Below, piece after piece: positions 7,762 through 15,358 of a stretch of DNA of 40,027 bases; within the stretch, counting starts at the first letter, position 1; each line of letters starts with the position of its first letter. The stretch covers positions 1 through 40,027 of the forward strand of contig NZ_BSKJ01000017.1 of the NCBI RefSeq assembly GCF_030159595.1, in the 5' to 3' direction. Source of the DNA: Pseudomonas putida (GTDB lineage Bacteria > Pseudomonadota > Gammaproteobacteria > Pseudomonadales > Pseudomonadaceae). The position numbers and the translations under genes are program-made. Under the pieces are notes generated by a model. It did no database searches and was not told where the DNA came from. It worked only from the letters and a program-made list of their open reading frames with translations.

Positions 7762-9744
7762 TTAGAAAGCAAAGCACGAGCAACCCAGCGCCCCCCAGAA
7801 GCCCTGGAAGTCATTGACCGGCACACTCGATTTACGCGCTTTGTCATGACTGTGCGCATGTACCCCGCACGGCCCCGAGCACTGATGCACGGCTGCCGCC
7901 AGCGACGGCGTACCCACGCGCCAGTGCCCCGGCACCTTGGCTACTGGCGACCACTCTGGCAGCACTGGCACCTGCGGTGGGCCAAGGCGGTCAAATTCGC
8001 CGGCAGCGTACACAACCTTGCCATCGACAATCGTCAGTACCGACTCGATACCCTTGATCGCCTCTTCATCAACGCTGAAGAAGTCCAGCGACAACGCCGC
8101 CAGGTCAGCCAGCTGCCCCACCTTGATCTGGCCTTTCTTGCCCTGCTCGCTGGAGAACCAGGCGCTGCCCTGGGTGAACAGTTGCAGCGCGGTGTCGCGG
8201 CTCAGGCCTTCCGGGTAAAGCTCCATGCCGCCAACGGTCTTGCCGCTGACCAGCCAGTACAGCGAGGTCCACGGGTTGTAGCTGGACACGCGGGTGGCGT
8301 CAGTACCGGCACCGACCGGCACACCCATGTCGAGCATGCGCTTGATGGGCGGGGTCTGCTCGGCAGCCTTGGCGCCGTAGCGGTCGACGAAATACTCACC
8401 CTGGAAGGCCATGCGGTCCTGGACGGCGATACCACCGCCCAAGGCGCGCACGCGCTCGATGTTCTGCGGGGTGATGGTTTCGGCGTGGTCGAAGAACCAT
8501 GGCAGGCCGTTGAACGGGATGTCGCGGTTGACCTTCTCGAACACGTCGAGCATGCGCGTGATCGATTCGTTGTAGGTGGCGTGCAGGCGGAACGGCCAGC
8601 GTTGCTCGACCAGGTGGCGCACCACCGGCTCCAGTTCTTCTTCCATGGTCTGCGGCAGGTCCGGGCGCGGTTCGAGGAAGTCCTCGAAGTCGGCGGCAGA
8701 GAACACCAGCATTTCGCCGGCGCCGTTATGGCGCAGGAAGTCGGTGCCGCTGTGCAGCTTGACGCTGGAAGTCCACTTCTTGAAGTCGTCCAGCTCTTCC
8801 TTGGGTTTCTGGGTGAACAGGTTGTAGGCGATACGCACGGTCAGCTGGTTGTTGTCGGCCAGCTCCTGGATCACCGAGTAGTCGTCGGGGAAGTTCTGGT
8901 AGCCGCCGCCGGCGTCGATGGCACTGGTCAGGCCGAGGCGGTTGAGTTCACGCATGAACTGGCGGGTGGAGTTGACCTGGTATTCCAGCGGCAACTTCGG
9001 CCCTTTGGCCAGGGTGGCGTAGAGGATCATCGCGTTGGGGCGGGCGATCAACATGCCGGTCGGGTTGCCGAACTTGTCACGCTGGATCTCGCCACCTGGT
9101 GGGTTCGGGGTGCTCTTGTCGTAGCCGACAGCCTTGAGCGCGGCGCGGTTGAGCAATGCACGGTCGTAGAGGTGCAGCAGGAACACCGGGGTATCGGGTG
9201 CAGCCTGGTTGATTTCTTCCAGGGTCGGCATGCGCTTTTCGGCGAACTGGAACTCGTTCCAGCCACCCACCACGCGCACCCACTGCGGGGTTGGCGTGCG
9301 CGCTGCCTGGTCCTTGAGCATGCGCAGGGCATCGGCCACCGACGGCACACCTTCCCAGCGCAGCTCCAGGTTGTAGTTCAGGCCACCGCGGATCAGGTGC
9401 AGGTGCGAGTCGTTCAGGCCCGGGATCACCGTGCGCTGCTTGAGGTCGATGATCTGCGTGGTGGCGCCCTTGTGGGCCATGGCCTCGGCGTCGTTGCCCA
9501 CGGCGACGAAGCGACCGTCCTTGATGGCGACGGCGGTCGCGGTGGGCTTTTCGCGGTCAACGGTGTGCAGTTTGCCGTTGAACAGAATCAGGTCGGCGGT
9601 CATGGAACCTCCTTGGGTGGTTGCGTGAGCGGAACCGGCTTGGCCGGTGAAGGGCAATGCGGACCAGAGCGCGCCGGCGGCACCGAGCACGGTGCTGGTG
9701 GCGAGGAACTGGCGACGGGTCTTGTCGTTGCGGTCCTGGGACAT
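7762..9744 (-). CDS. Tat-exported YtcJ-like metal-dependent amidohydrolase
   Basis: Amidohydrolase-superfamily enzyme (amidohydrolase_3/YtcJ type), 660 aa. It has the metal-binding motif GLNDSHLHLIRGG, later the stretches FDHAETI and GAGTDATR, and a closing IVDGKVVYAAGEF beta segment. With the start at ATG 9744 (GGAG 6 nt upstream) the N-terminus carries a twin-arginine signal, RRQFLATSTVLGAAG, implying folded export to the periplasm. An internal in-frame ATG at 9603 (residue 48, MTADLILFNGKLHTVD) has a strong AAGGAGG site 4 nt upstream, and is where cytosolic homologues begin. Both forms may be made. The last 45 residues are Cys/His-rich (CSGPC, HAHSH, GCSCFAF), outside the usual family core. 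It is the last gene of the leftward putative operon. Substrate unknown. Confidence 0.88.
   Translation of the reverse strand: MSQDRNDKTRRQFLATSTVLGAAGALWSALPFTGQAGSAHATTQGGSMTADLILFNGKLHTVDREKPTATAVAIKDGRFVAVGNDAEAMAHKGATTQIIDLKQRTVIPGLNDSHLHLIRGGLNYNLELRWEGVPSVADALRMLKDQAARTPTPQWVRVVGGWNEFQFAEKRMPTLEEINQAAPDTPVFLLHLYDRALLNRAALKAVGYDKSTPNPPGGEIQRDKFGNPTGMLIARPNAMILYATLAKGPKLPLEYQVNSTRQFMRELNRLGLTSAIDAGGGYQNFPDDYSVIQELADNNQLTVRIAYNLFTQKPKEELDDFKKWTSSVKLHSGTDFLRHNGAGEMLVFSAADFEDFLEPRPDLPQTMEEELEPVVRHLVEQRWPFRLHATYNESITRMLDVFEKVNRDIPFNGLPWFFDHAETITPQNIERVRALGGGIAVQDRMAFQGEYFVDRYGAKAAEQTPPIKRMLDMGVPVGAGTDATRVSSYNPWTSLYWLVSGKTVGGMELYPEGLSRDTALQLFTQGSAWFSSEQGKKGQIKVGQLADLAALSLDFFSVDEEAIKGIESVLTIVDGKVVYAAGEFDRLGPPQVPVLPEWSPVAKVPGHWRVGTPSLAAAVHQCSGPCGVHAHSHDKARKSSVPVNDFQGFWGALGCSCFAF
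9604..9614 (-). promoter_or_regulatory. Internal ribosome binding site in the amidohydrolase gene
   Basis: AAGGAGGTTCC directly precedes an in-frame ATG (9603-9601) at codon 48, just after the Tat signal region. It is a stronger match to the 16S anti-SD than the site at the upstream start, although its 4-nt spacing is short. Confidence 0.55.
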
Positions 9745-9859
9745 GGGCTTCTCCGACTGGGGCCGGCAGGGGCGACTGCGAAGCATGCCGGTTGATGCAA
9801 GGTCAGGGCTTGGATGGATGTGCGGTGGGTTGAAGAAGGTTAGCCCTGATCAACCGTTG

Positions 9860-9925
9860 TGCTGCCTGGGCTGGCCACTTCGCGGGCTCGTCGGGTCGCC
9901 GCACCGCCGCGAATGCCTCCCACAG
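9860..9925. repeat. Degenerate REP-like sequence
   Basis: Contains GGCCACTTCGCGGGCTCGTC and later CGCGAATGCCTCCCACAG, which look like decayed halves of a class 1 REP pair. It lies in the 181-nt gap between the alpha/beta hydrolase and amidohydrolase genes. The rest of that gap holds nothing I can identify. Confidence 0.4.
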
Positions 9926-10744
9926 TTACTGCTGGAGGAACGCCAGCAAATCCTCATTCAGCTGCTGTGCATGGGTCACCGCAAACCCGTGCGGCGCACC
10001 GGCATACACCTTCAGCTCAGCCCCGCGAATCAGCTCTGCCGCCTGCTTGCCGGTGGTTTCGAACGGCACGATCTGGTCGTCGTCACCATGAATCACCAGC
10101 GTCGGCACATCGACCTTGGCCATGTCCGGGCGGAAGTCGGTTTCGGAGAACGCCGTCACGCAATCCAGGGTGCCCTTGATCGAGGCCATCAGCGCGATGT
10201 TCAGGGTTTGCGTTTGCACGCCCTGGGACACCTGCTGCCCATGGTTCAGGCCATAGAACGGCGTGGCAAAGTCAGCGATGAACTGGGCGCGGTCGGCACG
10301 CAGGCCGGCACGGATACCCTCGAACACCGACAGGTCGACACCCTCAGGGTTGTCGTCGCGCTTGCCGAATACTGGCGTCACAGCCCCCAGCAACACCAGC
10401 CCGGCCACCCGCTCGCTGCCGTGGCGGGCGATGTAGCGGCTGACATCACCACCACCCATCGAGAAGCCCACCAAGGTGACGTCGCGCAGGTCGAGGTGTT
10501 CGATCAGCTGGGCAATGTCATCGGCAAAGGTGTCGTAGTCGTAACCGTTCCACGGCTGGCTCGAACGGCCGAAGCCCCGGCGATCGAAGGCGATGGCGCG
10601 GTAACCGCGGCTGGCCAGGAACTCCATCTGCGAATCCCACATGTCGGCATCCAGCGGCCAGCCGTGGCTGAACAGCACAGGCTTGCCACTGCCCCAGTCC
10701 TTGAAGTAAATCGAAGTGCCATCGCGGGTAACGAACGTGCTCAT
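9926..10744 (-). CDS. Alpha/beta hydrolase, non-heme chloroperoxidase-like
   Basis: Cytosolic serine hydrolase, 272 aa. It has the elbow GFSMGG with Ser95, the acid in HGDDDQIVP (Asp221-223) and the base His252 in APHGF, the complete triad. Sequence around FSHGWPLDADMW and DRRGFGRSSQPW matches the cofactor-free haloperoxidase/aryl esterase (perhydrolase) group. Members hydrolyse esters or lactones and can make peracids in the test tube, so a peroxidase role in the cell is doubtful. AAGGAG lies 8 nt before the ATG. It is 39 nt downstream of the ABM gene in the same direction. Confidence 0.9.
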   Translation of the reverse strand: MSTFVTRDGTSIYFKDWGSGKPVLFSHGWPLDADMWDSQMEFLASRGYRAIAFDRRGFGRSSQPWNGYDYDTFADDIAQLIEHLDLRDVTLVGFSMGGGDVSRYIARHGSERVAGLVLLGAVTPVFGKRDDNPEGVDLSVFEGIRAGLRADRAQFIADFATPFYGLNHGQQVSQGVQTQTLNIALMASIKGTLDCVTAFSETDFRPDMAKVDVPTLVIHGDDDQIVPFETTGKQAAELIRGAELKVYAGAPHGFAVTHAQQLNEDLLAFLQQ

Positions 10745-10783
10745 GTCGGTATCTCCTTGAAAGTGTCGAGGTGAAGGCGTTGC

Positions 10784-11350
10784 TCAGCCGCGCAGCCAGT
10801 TGGCGCAGCGGCGGGTTACCCAAGGCATGATGTAGAACACCACGGGCAGGATGACGAACAGGTTGACCACCAGGTTGCCGGTGATCGGGCCGCCCAACTG
10901 CGGAAAGCGTGCGAACAGCGGCGTCAGCAGTTGCGGAATGATCATGGTCATCGGGCAGATCACCAGGTAGGTCAGCAGCGCCTGCTTCCAGCGCGGCGGT
11001 TGCGCCGCCGTGGTGCTCGGCGGGGTAAACCAGAACTCCGGATCATCGTGCACCTGGGTGTGGTCACCGCCTTCAAGCAGCGGCAGCACCTCATTGACCA
11101 GCGCCTGGCGCTCGCCCGAGTTGACCCAGGCCTGCAGCAGCGTGGCGTCGGCGAAACGCACCACGGTGGTGAAGTGCAGCCCGCCGTCATCGGGGCGGAT
11201 GACGTTGACGTCCAGGTGCCCCGGCTGGCGGCGTGCAGTGCTGACCGTGCGCTTGAGCCATGCTTCGTAAGCCACCAGCGAGGCGGCGCGAACCTTGTGC
11301 TGGATAACCAGGGTCACCACGTTACGGTTGTCTTGGCGTGCGGTGTTCAT
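10784..11350 (-). CDS. ABM-domain protein with two C-terminal membrane helices
   Basis: 188 aa. Residues 11-105 form an antibiotic biosynthesis monooxygenase-like dimeric ferredoxin fold: VTLVIQHKVRAASLVAYEAW, then RRQPGHLDVNVIRP and FTTVVRFADATLLQAW. Two hydrophobic helices follow (about 124-142 and 157-177) with a basic end. It is thus an ABM domain tethered to the inner membrane, probably facing the cytosol. The start is ATG 11350 with AAGGA 6 nt upstream; ten extra in-frame residues upstream are unlikely. ABM domains are often cofactor-free oxygenases or quinone/aldehyde-stress proteins. I cannot assign a reaction. Confidence 0.85.
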   Translation of the reverse strand: MNTARQDNRNVVTLVIQHKVRAASLVAYEAWLKRTVSTARRQPGHLDVNVIRPDDGGLHFTTVVRFADATLLQAWVNSGERQALVNEVLPLLEGGDHTQVHDDPEFWFTPPSTTAAQPPRWKQALLTYLVICPMTMIIPQLLTPLFARFPQLGGPITGNLVVNLFVILPVVFYIMPWVTRRCANWLRG

Positions 11351-11422
11351 CGGCGTTCCTTGGGATGAGCTTGCCCGCATCCACTGTGCAACGGTGAACG
11401 GGCGGAGGATTGGATGGGTGTG

Positions 11423-11461
11423 CTGCCCTTGGCAGGCACCGACTGGCGGTGCCTGGGGCAG
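11423..11461. other. Stem-loop between operon genes
   Basis: Inner stem AGGCACC / GGTGCCT (11434-11440 and 11448-11454) and outer stem CTGCCC / GGGCAG (11423-11428 and 11456-11461). It lies 7 nt after the stop of the second YcaC-like gene and before the ABM gene. There is no U tract, so it is more likely an mRNA-stabilising or attenuating structure than a full terminator. Confidence 0.5.
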
Positions 11462-11467
11462 GTCGGC

Positions 11468-12097
11468 TTACTTGCTGGCGTTGAAGGCGTTGTAGCTGGT
11501 CATCAGGTTGCGGTAGTCCGGGATGTGGTTGGAGCACAGCGCGGCCAAGCCTTCGATGTCGTTGCGCCAGTCGCGGTGCAGCTCACAGGCCACGCCGAAC
11601 CAGGTCATCAGTTGCGCACCCGCCTGGCTCATGCGGTCATGGGCGGCGTCGCGGGTCATGGCGTTGAAGGTGCCGGAGGCATCGGTGACCACGAACACGT
11701 CGAACTCTTCTTCCAGGGCCGACAGGGCCGGGAAGGCTACGCACACTTCAGTCACCACGCCGGCGATGATCAGTTGCTTCTTGCCGGTGGCCTTCACGGC
11801 CTTGACGAAGTCTTCGTTGTCCCAGGCGTTGATCTGGCCAGGGCGGGCGATGTACGGCGCATCCGGGAACAGGGCTTTCAGTTCGGGCACCAGCGGGCCG
11901 TTGGGGCCTTGCTCGAAGCTGGTGGTGAGGATGGTCGGCAGGTTGAAGAACTTGGCCAGGTCAGCCAGGGCCAGCACGTTGTTCTTGAACGCGTCCGGCT
12001 CGATATCGCGGACCAGGGACAGCAGGCCAGCCTGGTGGTCGACCAGCAGGACAGCAGCGTCGTCTTTGTTCAGGCGGTTGTATTTGAAGTTGTTCAT
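11468..12097 (-). CDS. YcaC-like cysteine hydrolase, isochorismatase superfamily (copy 2)
   Basis: Near-identical paralogue of the gene at 2854-3483, the same 209 aa, with catalytic Asp20 (VDHQAG) and Cys119 (VVTEVC) retained. It differs at its N-terminus (MNNFKYNRLN versus MSKFTYNRLN), at its end (NAFNASK versus NALTAGK) and in a few internal residues, for example a Ser for Ala after the catalytic Cys. The start ATG 12097 has AGGAG 7 nt upstream; the 25 in-frame codons before it are outside homology. It opens the leftward putative operon with the ABM protein, alpha/beta hydrolase and amidohydrolase. Unlike copy 1 it has no adjacent regulator gene. Confidence 0.92.
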   Translation of the reverse strand: MNNFKYNRLNKDDAAVLLVDHQAGLLSLVRDIEPDAFKNNVLALADLAKFFNLPTILTTSFEQGPNGPLVPELKALFPDAPYIARPGQINAWDNEDFVKAVKATGKKQLIIAGVVTEVCVAFPALSALEEEFDVFVVTDASGTFNAMTRDAAHDRMSQAGAQLMTWFGVACELHRDWRNDIEGLAALCSNHIPDYRNLMTSYNAFNASK

Positions 12098-12133
12098 GGG
12101 GTAGCTCCTAAGGGTTTTGATTTTCAGTAATTT

Positions 12134-12224
12134 GGGTGTTTCGCGTTGATGGGAGAAGATTAAATCCATCACCTTTGGAGCGGTAGATAGCTGTTTTTGG
12201 CTTTAGCGTTCCATTTAAGGAACG
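12134..12224. promoter_or_regulatory. Duplicated control region with LysR-type operator (copy 2)
   Basis: Collinear with 3524-3614 at a constant offset of 8610. It ends in the perfect palindrome CGTTCCATTTAAGGAACG (12207-12224), better than the copy 1 site. TTTAAT on the minus strand (12164-12159) is conserved as a possible -10. The remaining bases up to the MscS gene at 12300 show no further element. Confidence 0.7.
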
Positions 12225-12299
12225 ACAAAATGGCAGTGGATTTGCTGGGCTACCTGCTCTATTACTACCCAATGCCCTCCCCTCACCCCCGAGACCTCC

Positions 12300-13727
12300 A
12301 TGCTGGCGTTCATCCAGTCGTCCCCGTTGTTGCTCGGTACCACCCTGATCCTGCTCGACCTCGTGCTCTGGCAGCTAATCCCTGTTCAGCGCCACGCCTG
12401 GCGCATCGGCTCGCGACTGGTGATATTCCTGTTGTTCAGCTCAGTGCTGGTGGCCGCCGGCATGAGCCCACTGCAACCACCGCCTTGGCCCGACGATGTC
12501 TCGCGCAACCTGATGGCCACGGTACTGGCTATCGGCTGGTGGCTGTTTGGCGCACGCACGGTCACGGTGGTGTTCGGCCTGCTGCTGGTGGCTCGCGGCA
12601 GCCATGGCGGGCGGTTGCTGCAGGATGTGCTGGGGGCGTTGATCTTCCTGGCCGCCGTGGTGGCTGCTGCGGGCTATGTGATGCAGCTGCCGGTGAAAGG
12701 CCTGCTGGCTACCTCCGGCGTGATGGCCATCGTCATTGGCCTGGCGCTGCAAAGCACCCTGGCCGACGTGTTCAGCGGCATCGTGCTGAACACCACGCGG
12801 CCCTACCAGATTGGCGATTCCATCTCCATCGATGGCACCGAAGGCAAGGTGCTGGACATCGACTGGCGCGCCACACGCCTGCTGACGGGCACCGGCAGCC
12901 TGGCGGTGATCCCCAACTCGGTGGCGGCCAAGGCCCGGCTGCTAAACCACAGCCGCCCGGCCGACGTGCATGGGGTGTCGATCAGCGTTGTGGTGCCAGC
13001 CAAGGTGCGGCCCAAGCGGGTATTCGATGCACTGGAAAAAGCCTTGCAGGGCGTCAGTGCCATTCTTGCGACCCCAACGCCGAAAGTGACGGTGAAGGCC
13101 TCGACGCTGGAATCCGTGGAGTACGAGGCCAGCGGTTTCGTGGCCGACGCGGGCACCAAGGGTGACGCACGCAATCAGCTGTTCGACCTTGCCCACCGGC
13201 ACCTGGAGGCCAGCGGGGTGATGTGGAACGTGGACCTGGCCCTGCCGCCGCGCAGCCGCCAGCGTGAGGTGCTGGACGAGGTGCGGGTGTTCCGCTCGCT
13301 GAGCAACGAAGAACGCGATGCGCTGAGCCAGCGTATGACGGCAGTGGAGTACCTGGCGGACCAGATGATCCTGGGCGTTGGCGAGCATTCCGAGCACTTG
13401 CTGGTGATTGGCAGCGGGGTGGTTTCGGCGTCGGTGCGCGATGGCGACAAGCGGGTCGAAGCCGGGCGCATGGGGCCGGGGGAGGTGCTGGGGATCGAAG
13501 GCATCATCGATGAAGAGGATTCGCTGGCCGAGTTCCGCACGCTGACCAGTTGCGTGCTGTACCGGATCGACAAGGAACAGGTGAAGAGCTGCTTGCAGCA
13601 GCGTGGCGAGGTGCAGACGGCGCTGAGCAAGTTGCAGCGGTTCCGGCGCCAGAGCCGGGAGTCGTTGTTGCTGCAGAAGCCGGCCCTGATCAAGAAAGGC
13701 GGCTTCCTTAGCTGGTTGCACAAGTAA
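12300..13727 (+). CDS. MscS-family channel with cyclic-nucleotide-binding domain
   Basis: Inner-membrane channel, 475 aa. Several hydrophobic helices occupy residues 5-150. The MscS pore-lining helix and beta domain follow: GLLATSGVMAIVIGLALQST, ADVFSGIVLNTTRPYQIGD and the VIPNS motif. From about residue 325 to 450 there is a cNMP-binding-like domain, starting VFRSLSNEERDALSQRM and including GPGEVLGIEGIIDEEDSLAEFRT. This is the bCNG subfamily of MscS. The phosphate-binding cassette is not canonical (no clear R-T-A-x-V), so ligand binding is uncertain. Such channels respond weakly or not at all to tension. Confidence 0.88.
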   Translation: MLAFIQSSPLLLGTTLILLDLVLWQLIPVQRHAWRIGSRLVIFLLFSSVLVAAGMSPLQPPPWPDDVSRNLMATVLAIGWWLFGARTVTVVFGLLLVARGSHGGRLLQDVLGALIFLAAVVAAAGYVMQLPVKGLLATSGVMAIVIGLALQSTLADVFSGIVLNTTRPYQIGDSISIDGTEGKVLDIDWRATRLLTGTGSLAVIPNSVAAKARLLNHSRPADVHGVSISVVVPAKVRPKRVFDALEKALQGVSAILATPTPKVTVKASTLESVEYEASGFVADAGTKGDARNQLFDLAHRHLEASGVMWNVDLALPPRSRQREVLDEVRVFRSLSNEERDALSQRMTAVEYLADQMILGVGEHSEHLLVIGSGVVSASVRDGDKRVEAGRMGPGEVLGIEGIIDEEDSLAEFRTLTSCVLYRIDKEQVKSCLQQRGEVQTALSKLQRFRRQSRESLLLQKPALIKKGGFLSWLHK

Positions 13728-13772
13728 GCCTGTGCTGGCCCAAACCTGTCATTTACGGCCTGACGCAGTCCG

Positions 13773-13890
13773 TGTAAGAGCGGCCTTGTGTCGCGAAAGG
13801 GCCGCAAAGCGGCCCCAGCAGTTCATGCGGCGAAGCTGAGATTCTGGGGGCGCTACGCACCCCTTTCGCGACACAAGGCCGCGCCTACAA
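13773..13890. repeat. Inverted pair of class 2 REP elements
   Basis: Units containing GAGCGGCCTTGTGTCGCGAA (13778-13797) and the reverse complement TTTCGCGACACAAGGCCGC (13864-13882). They sit between the convergent MscS and amaA genes. This REP type differs in sequence from the class 1 REPs elsewhere in the window. Confidence 0.8.
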
Positions 13891-13904
13891 AAGCAGTGCA
13901 GGTC

Positions 13905-15191
13905 TTACAGCACAACTCTCAAGCATTGCCCCGCGTGGTACAGCGAGAACCCGGACTCATAGAACGCGGTACGCAGCGAAGGTGCACTCACACCGCTCAT
14001 CGGCGAGAACGGAATCGGCAGGCTGTCCGCCTCCCCCTTCAGCAGGAACTCGGCAAACGCCCGGCCAATCACGGTACCGGTGGTATTACCCCGCCCGTTG
14101 TACCCGGTCACCGCCACCAGCCCCGGCGCCGGTTCGAACAGGCGCATCAGGTGGTCGGGGGTGAAGTCGATGCAACCGGTCCAGTGCATTTCCCACTCAA
14201 CCTTGCCCAGCTCCGGGTAGTAGTGGCTCTGGATACGGTCCGCCCAGCTGCGCACGAACCACGCCGGCTTGTTGTCGACCCGCCCCAGGCTGCCAAGCAG
14301 CAGGCGGCCCTGGTCGTCGCGGCGGATGCTGCTGAGCACGGTGCGGGTGTCCCACGAGCCTTGGCCGTGTGGCAATACCTTGTCGGCTGCAGCGCCCTGC
14401 AGCGGTTTGGACGCCACCTGGTAGTAGTAACCACGGAAGAACTGCTTCTGCAGGTTGCTCCAGTCGCCTTCGGTGTAGGCGCCGGTGGAAATCACCACCT
14501 TGTCGGCGCGCACCGAGCCGCGTGCAGTCTTCACCCGCCAGGCATCGCCATCACGCTCCAGCCCTTCGACCGAAGACTGCTGGAACAGCTTGCCGCCCAG
14601 GCGCGCCACGGCAGCCGCCAGGCCCTGGGTGTAACCCATGGGGTTGATGGTGCCGGCGCGGCGGTCGAGCAGCGCAGCGGAAATCTTGTTGGTACCGCAG
14701 TATTCCTGGCACTGGGCGCCGGTCAGCAGCTCCACATCAGCACCACGGCGGCGCCATTGTTCGTGGCGGGCTTCGAGGTCGGCGATGCCGGTGGCGTTGT
14801 GCGCCATGTGCAGCGTGCCTTTGTGCTGAGCCTGGCAGTCGATGCCCAGGCGATCGATCATGGCGAACACTTCAGCCGGGGCTTCGCCGAGCACCTTGTT
14901 CAGGCGGCTGCCCTGCTTCTGGCCGAGGGTGGCCTCGACGTCGTCGGGGCGGATCCAGGTACCAGCATTGACCAGGCCGACATTGCGCCCAGAGCCGCCG
15001 TGGCCGATCTTCCAGGCCTCCAGCAAGATCACCGACTTGCCCTGTTCGAGCAGGTGGATGGCCGCCGACAGGCCGGTAATGCCGCCGCCGATCACGCAGA
15101 CATCAGCCTTGTGCTCGCCGGCCAAGGCCTGGGCGGCGACGGTCGGTTTGCTGACGTATTCCCACAAGCATTCTTGACGCAGTTCGGACAT
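13905..15191 (-). CDS. amaA: L-pipecolate oxidase
   Basis: FAD-dependent amine oxidase of the DAO family, 428 aa. It oxidises L-pipecolate to delta1-piperideine-6-carboxylate in the D-lysine branch of lysine catabolism in P. putida. The N-terminal dinucleotide motif is VCVIGGGITGLSAAIHLLE (residues 31-49), followed by the acidic end of strand 2, VILLEA, and the family stretch GHGGSGRNVG. The C-terminal YNGRGNTTGT segment is the second FAD contact. I started at ATG 15191 (GGAG 7 nt upstream) because the longer frame reads through a REP. It lies downstream of amaB with a REP pair in the 167-nt gap. The assignment rests on sequence plus the amaB/hglS context. Confidence 0.88.
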   Translation of the reverse strand: MSELRQECLWEYVSKPTVAAQALAGEHKADVCVIGGGITGLSAAIHLLEQGKSVILLEAWKIGHGGSGRNVGLVNAGTWIRPDDVEATLGQKQGSRLNKVLGEAPAEVFAMIDRLGIDCQAQHKGTLHMAHNATGIADLEARHEQWRRRGADVELLTGAQCQEYCGTNKISAALLDRRAGTINPMGYTQGLAAAVARLGGKLFQQSSVEGLERDGDAWRVKTARGSVRADKVVISTGAYTEGDWSNLQKQFFRGYYYQVASKPLQGAAADKVLPHGQGSWDTRTVLSSIRRDDQGRLLLGSLGRVDNKPAWFVRSWADRIQSHYYPELGKVEWEMHWTGCIDFTPDHLMRLFEPAPGLVAVTGYNGRGNTTGTVIGRAFAEFLLKGEADSLPIPFSPMSGVSAPSLRTAFYESGFSLYHAGQCLRVVL

Positions 15192-15233
15192 GGCCCGGCT
15201 CCAGCAATTTGTTCTTGTTTGGGGCCGCGTTAG

Positions 15234-15340
15234 GGCCCATTCGCGGGCAAGCCCGCTCCCACAGGAGGTACACAGGTTTCGAAATCTGTGGGGTACCTGT
15301 GGGAGCGGGCTTGCCCGCGAACCGGGGGCTGAGCCCCCGG
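15234..15340. repeat. REP pair plus GC-rich hairpin inside amaB-amaA
   Basis: Class 1 REP units at 15234-15265 and 15296-15320 in opposite orientation. Beside them is a perfect hairpin CCGGGGGC-TGA-GCCCCCGG (15322-15340) just past the amaB stop codon. They separate two genes of one pathway and may make amaA expression lower than amaB. Confidence 0.85.
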
Positions 15341-15358
15341 CCATGCAGCATCAACCCA

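Noticed and set aside
7846..9795. A 649-codon open frame on the plus strand opposite the amidohydrolase gene
   Set aside because: It is the antisense shadow of a well-supported gene. Its translation is rich in Gly, Val and His without any family motif, as expected from high-G+C codon bias.
9926..10744. Calling the alpha/beta hydrolase a true haloperoxidase
   Set aside because: The sequence shows a plain Ser-Asp-His triad and no metal or heme site. Halogenation by such enzymes is a side activity, so I described it as a hydrolase.
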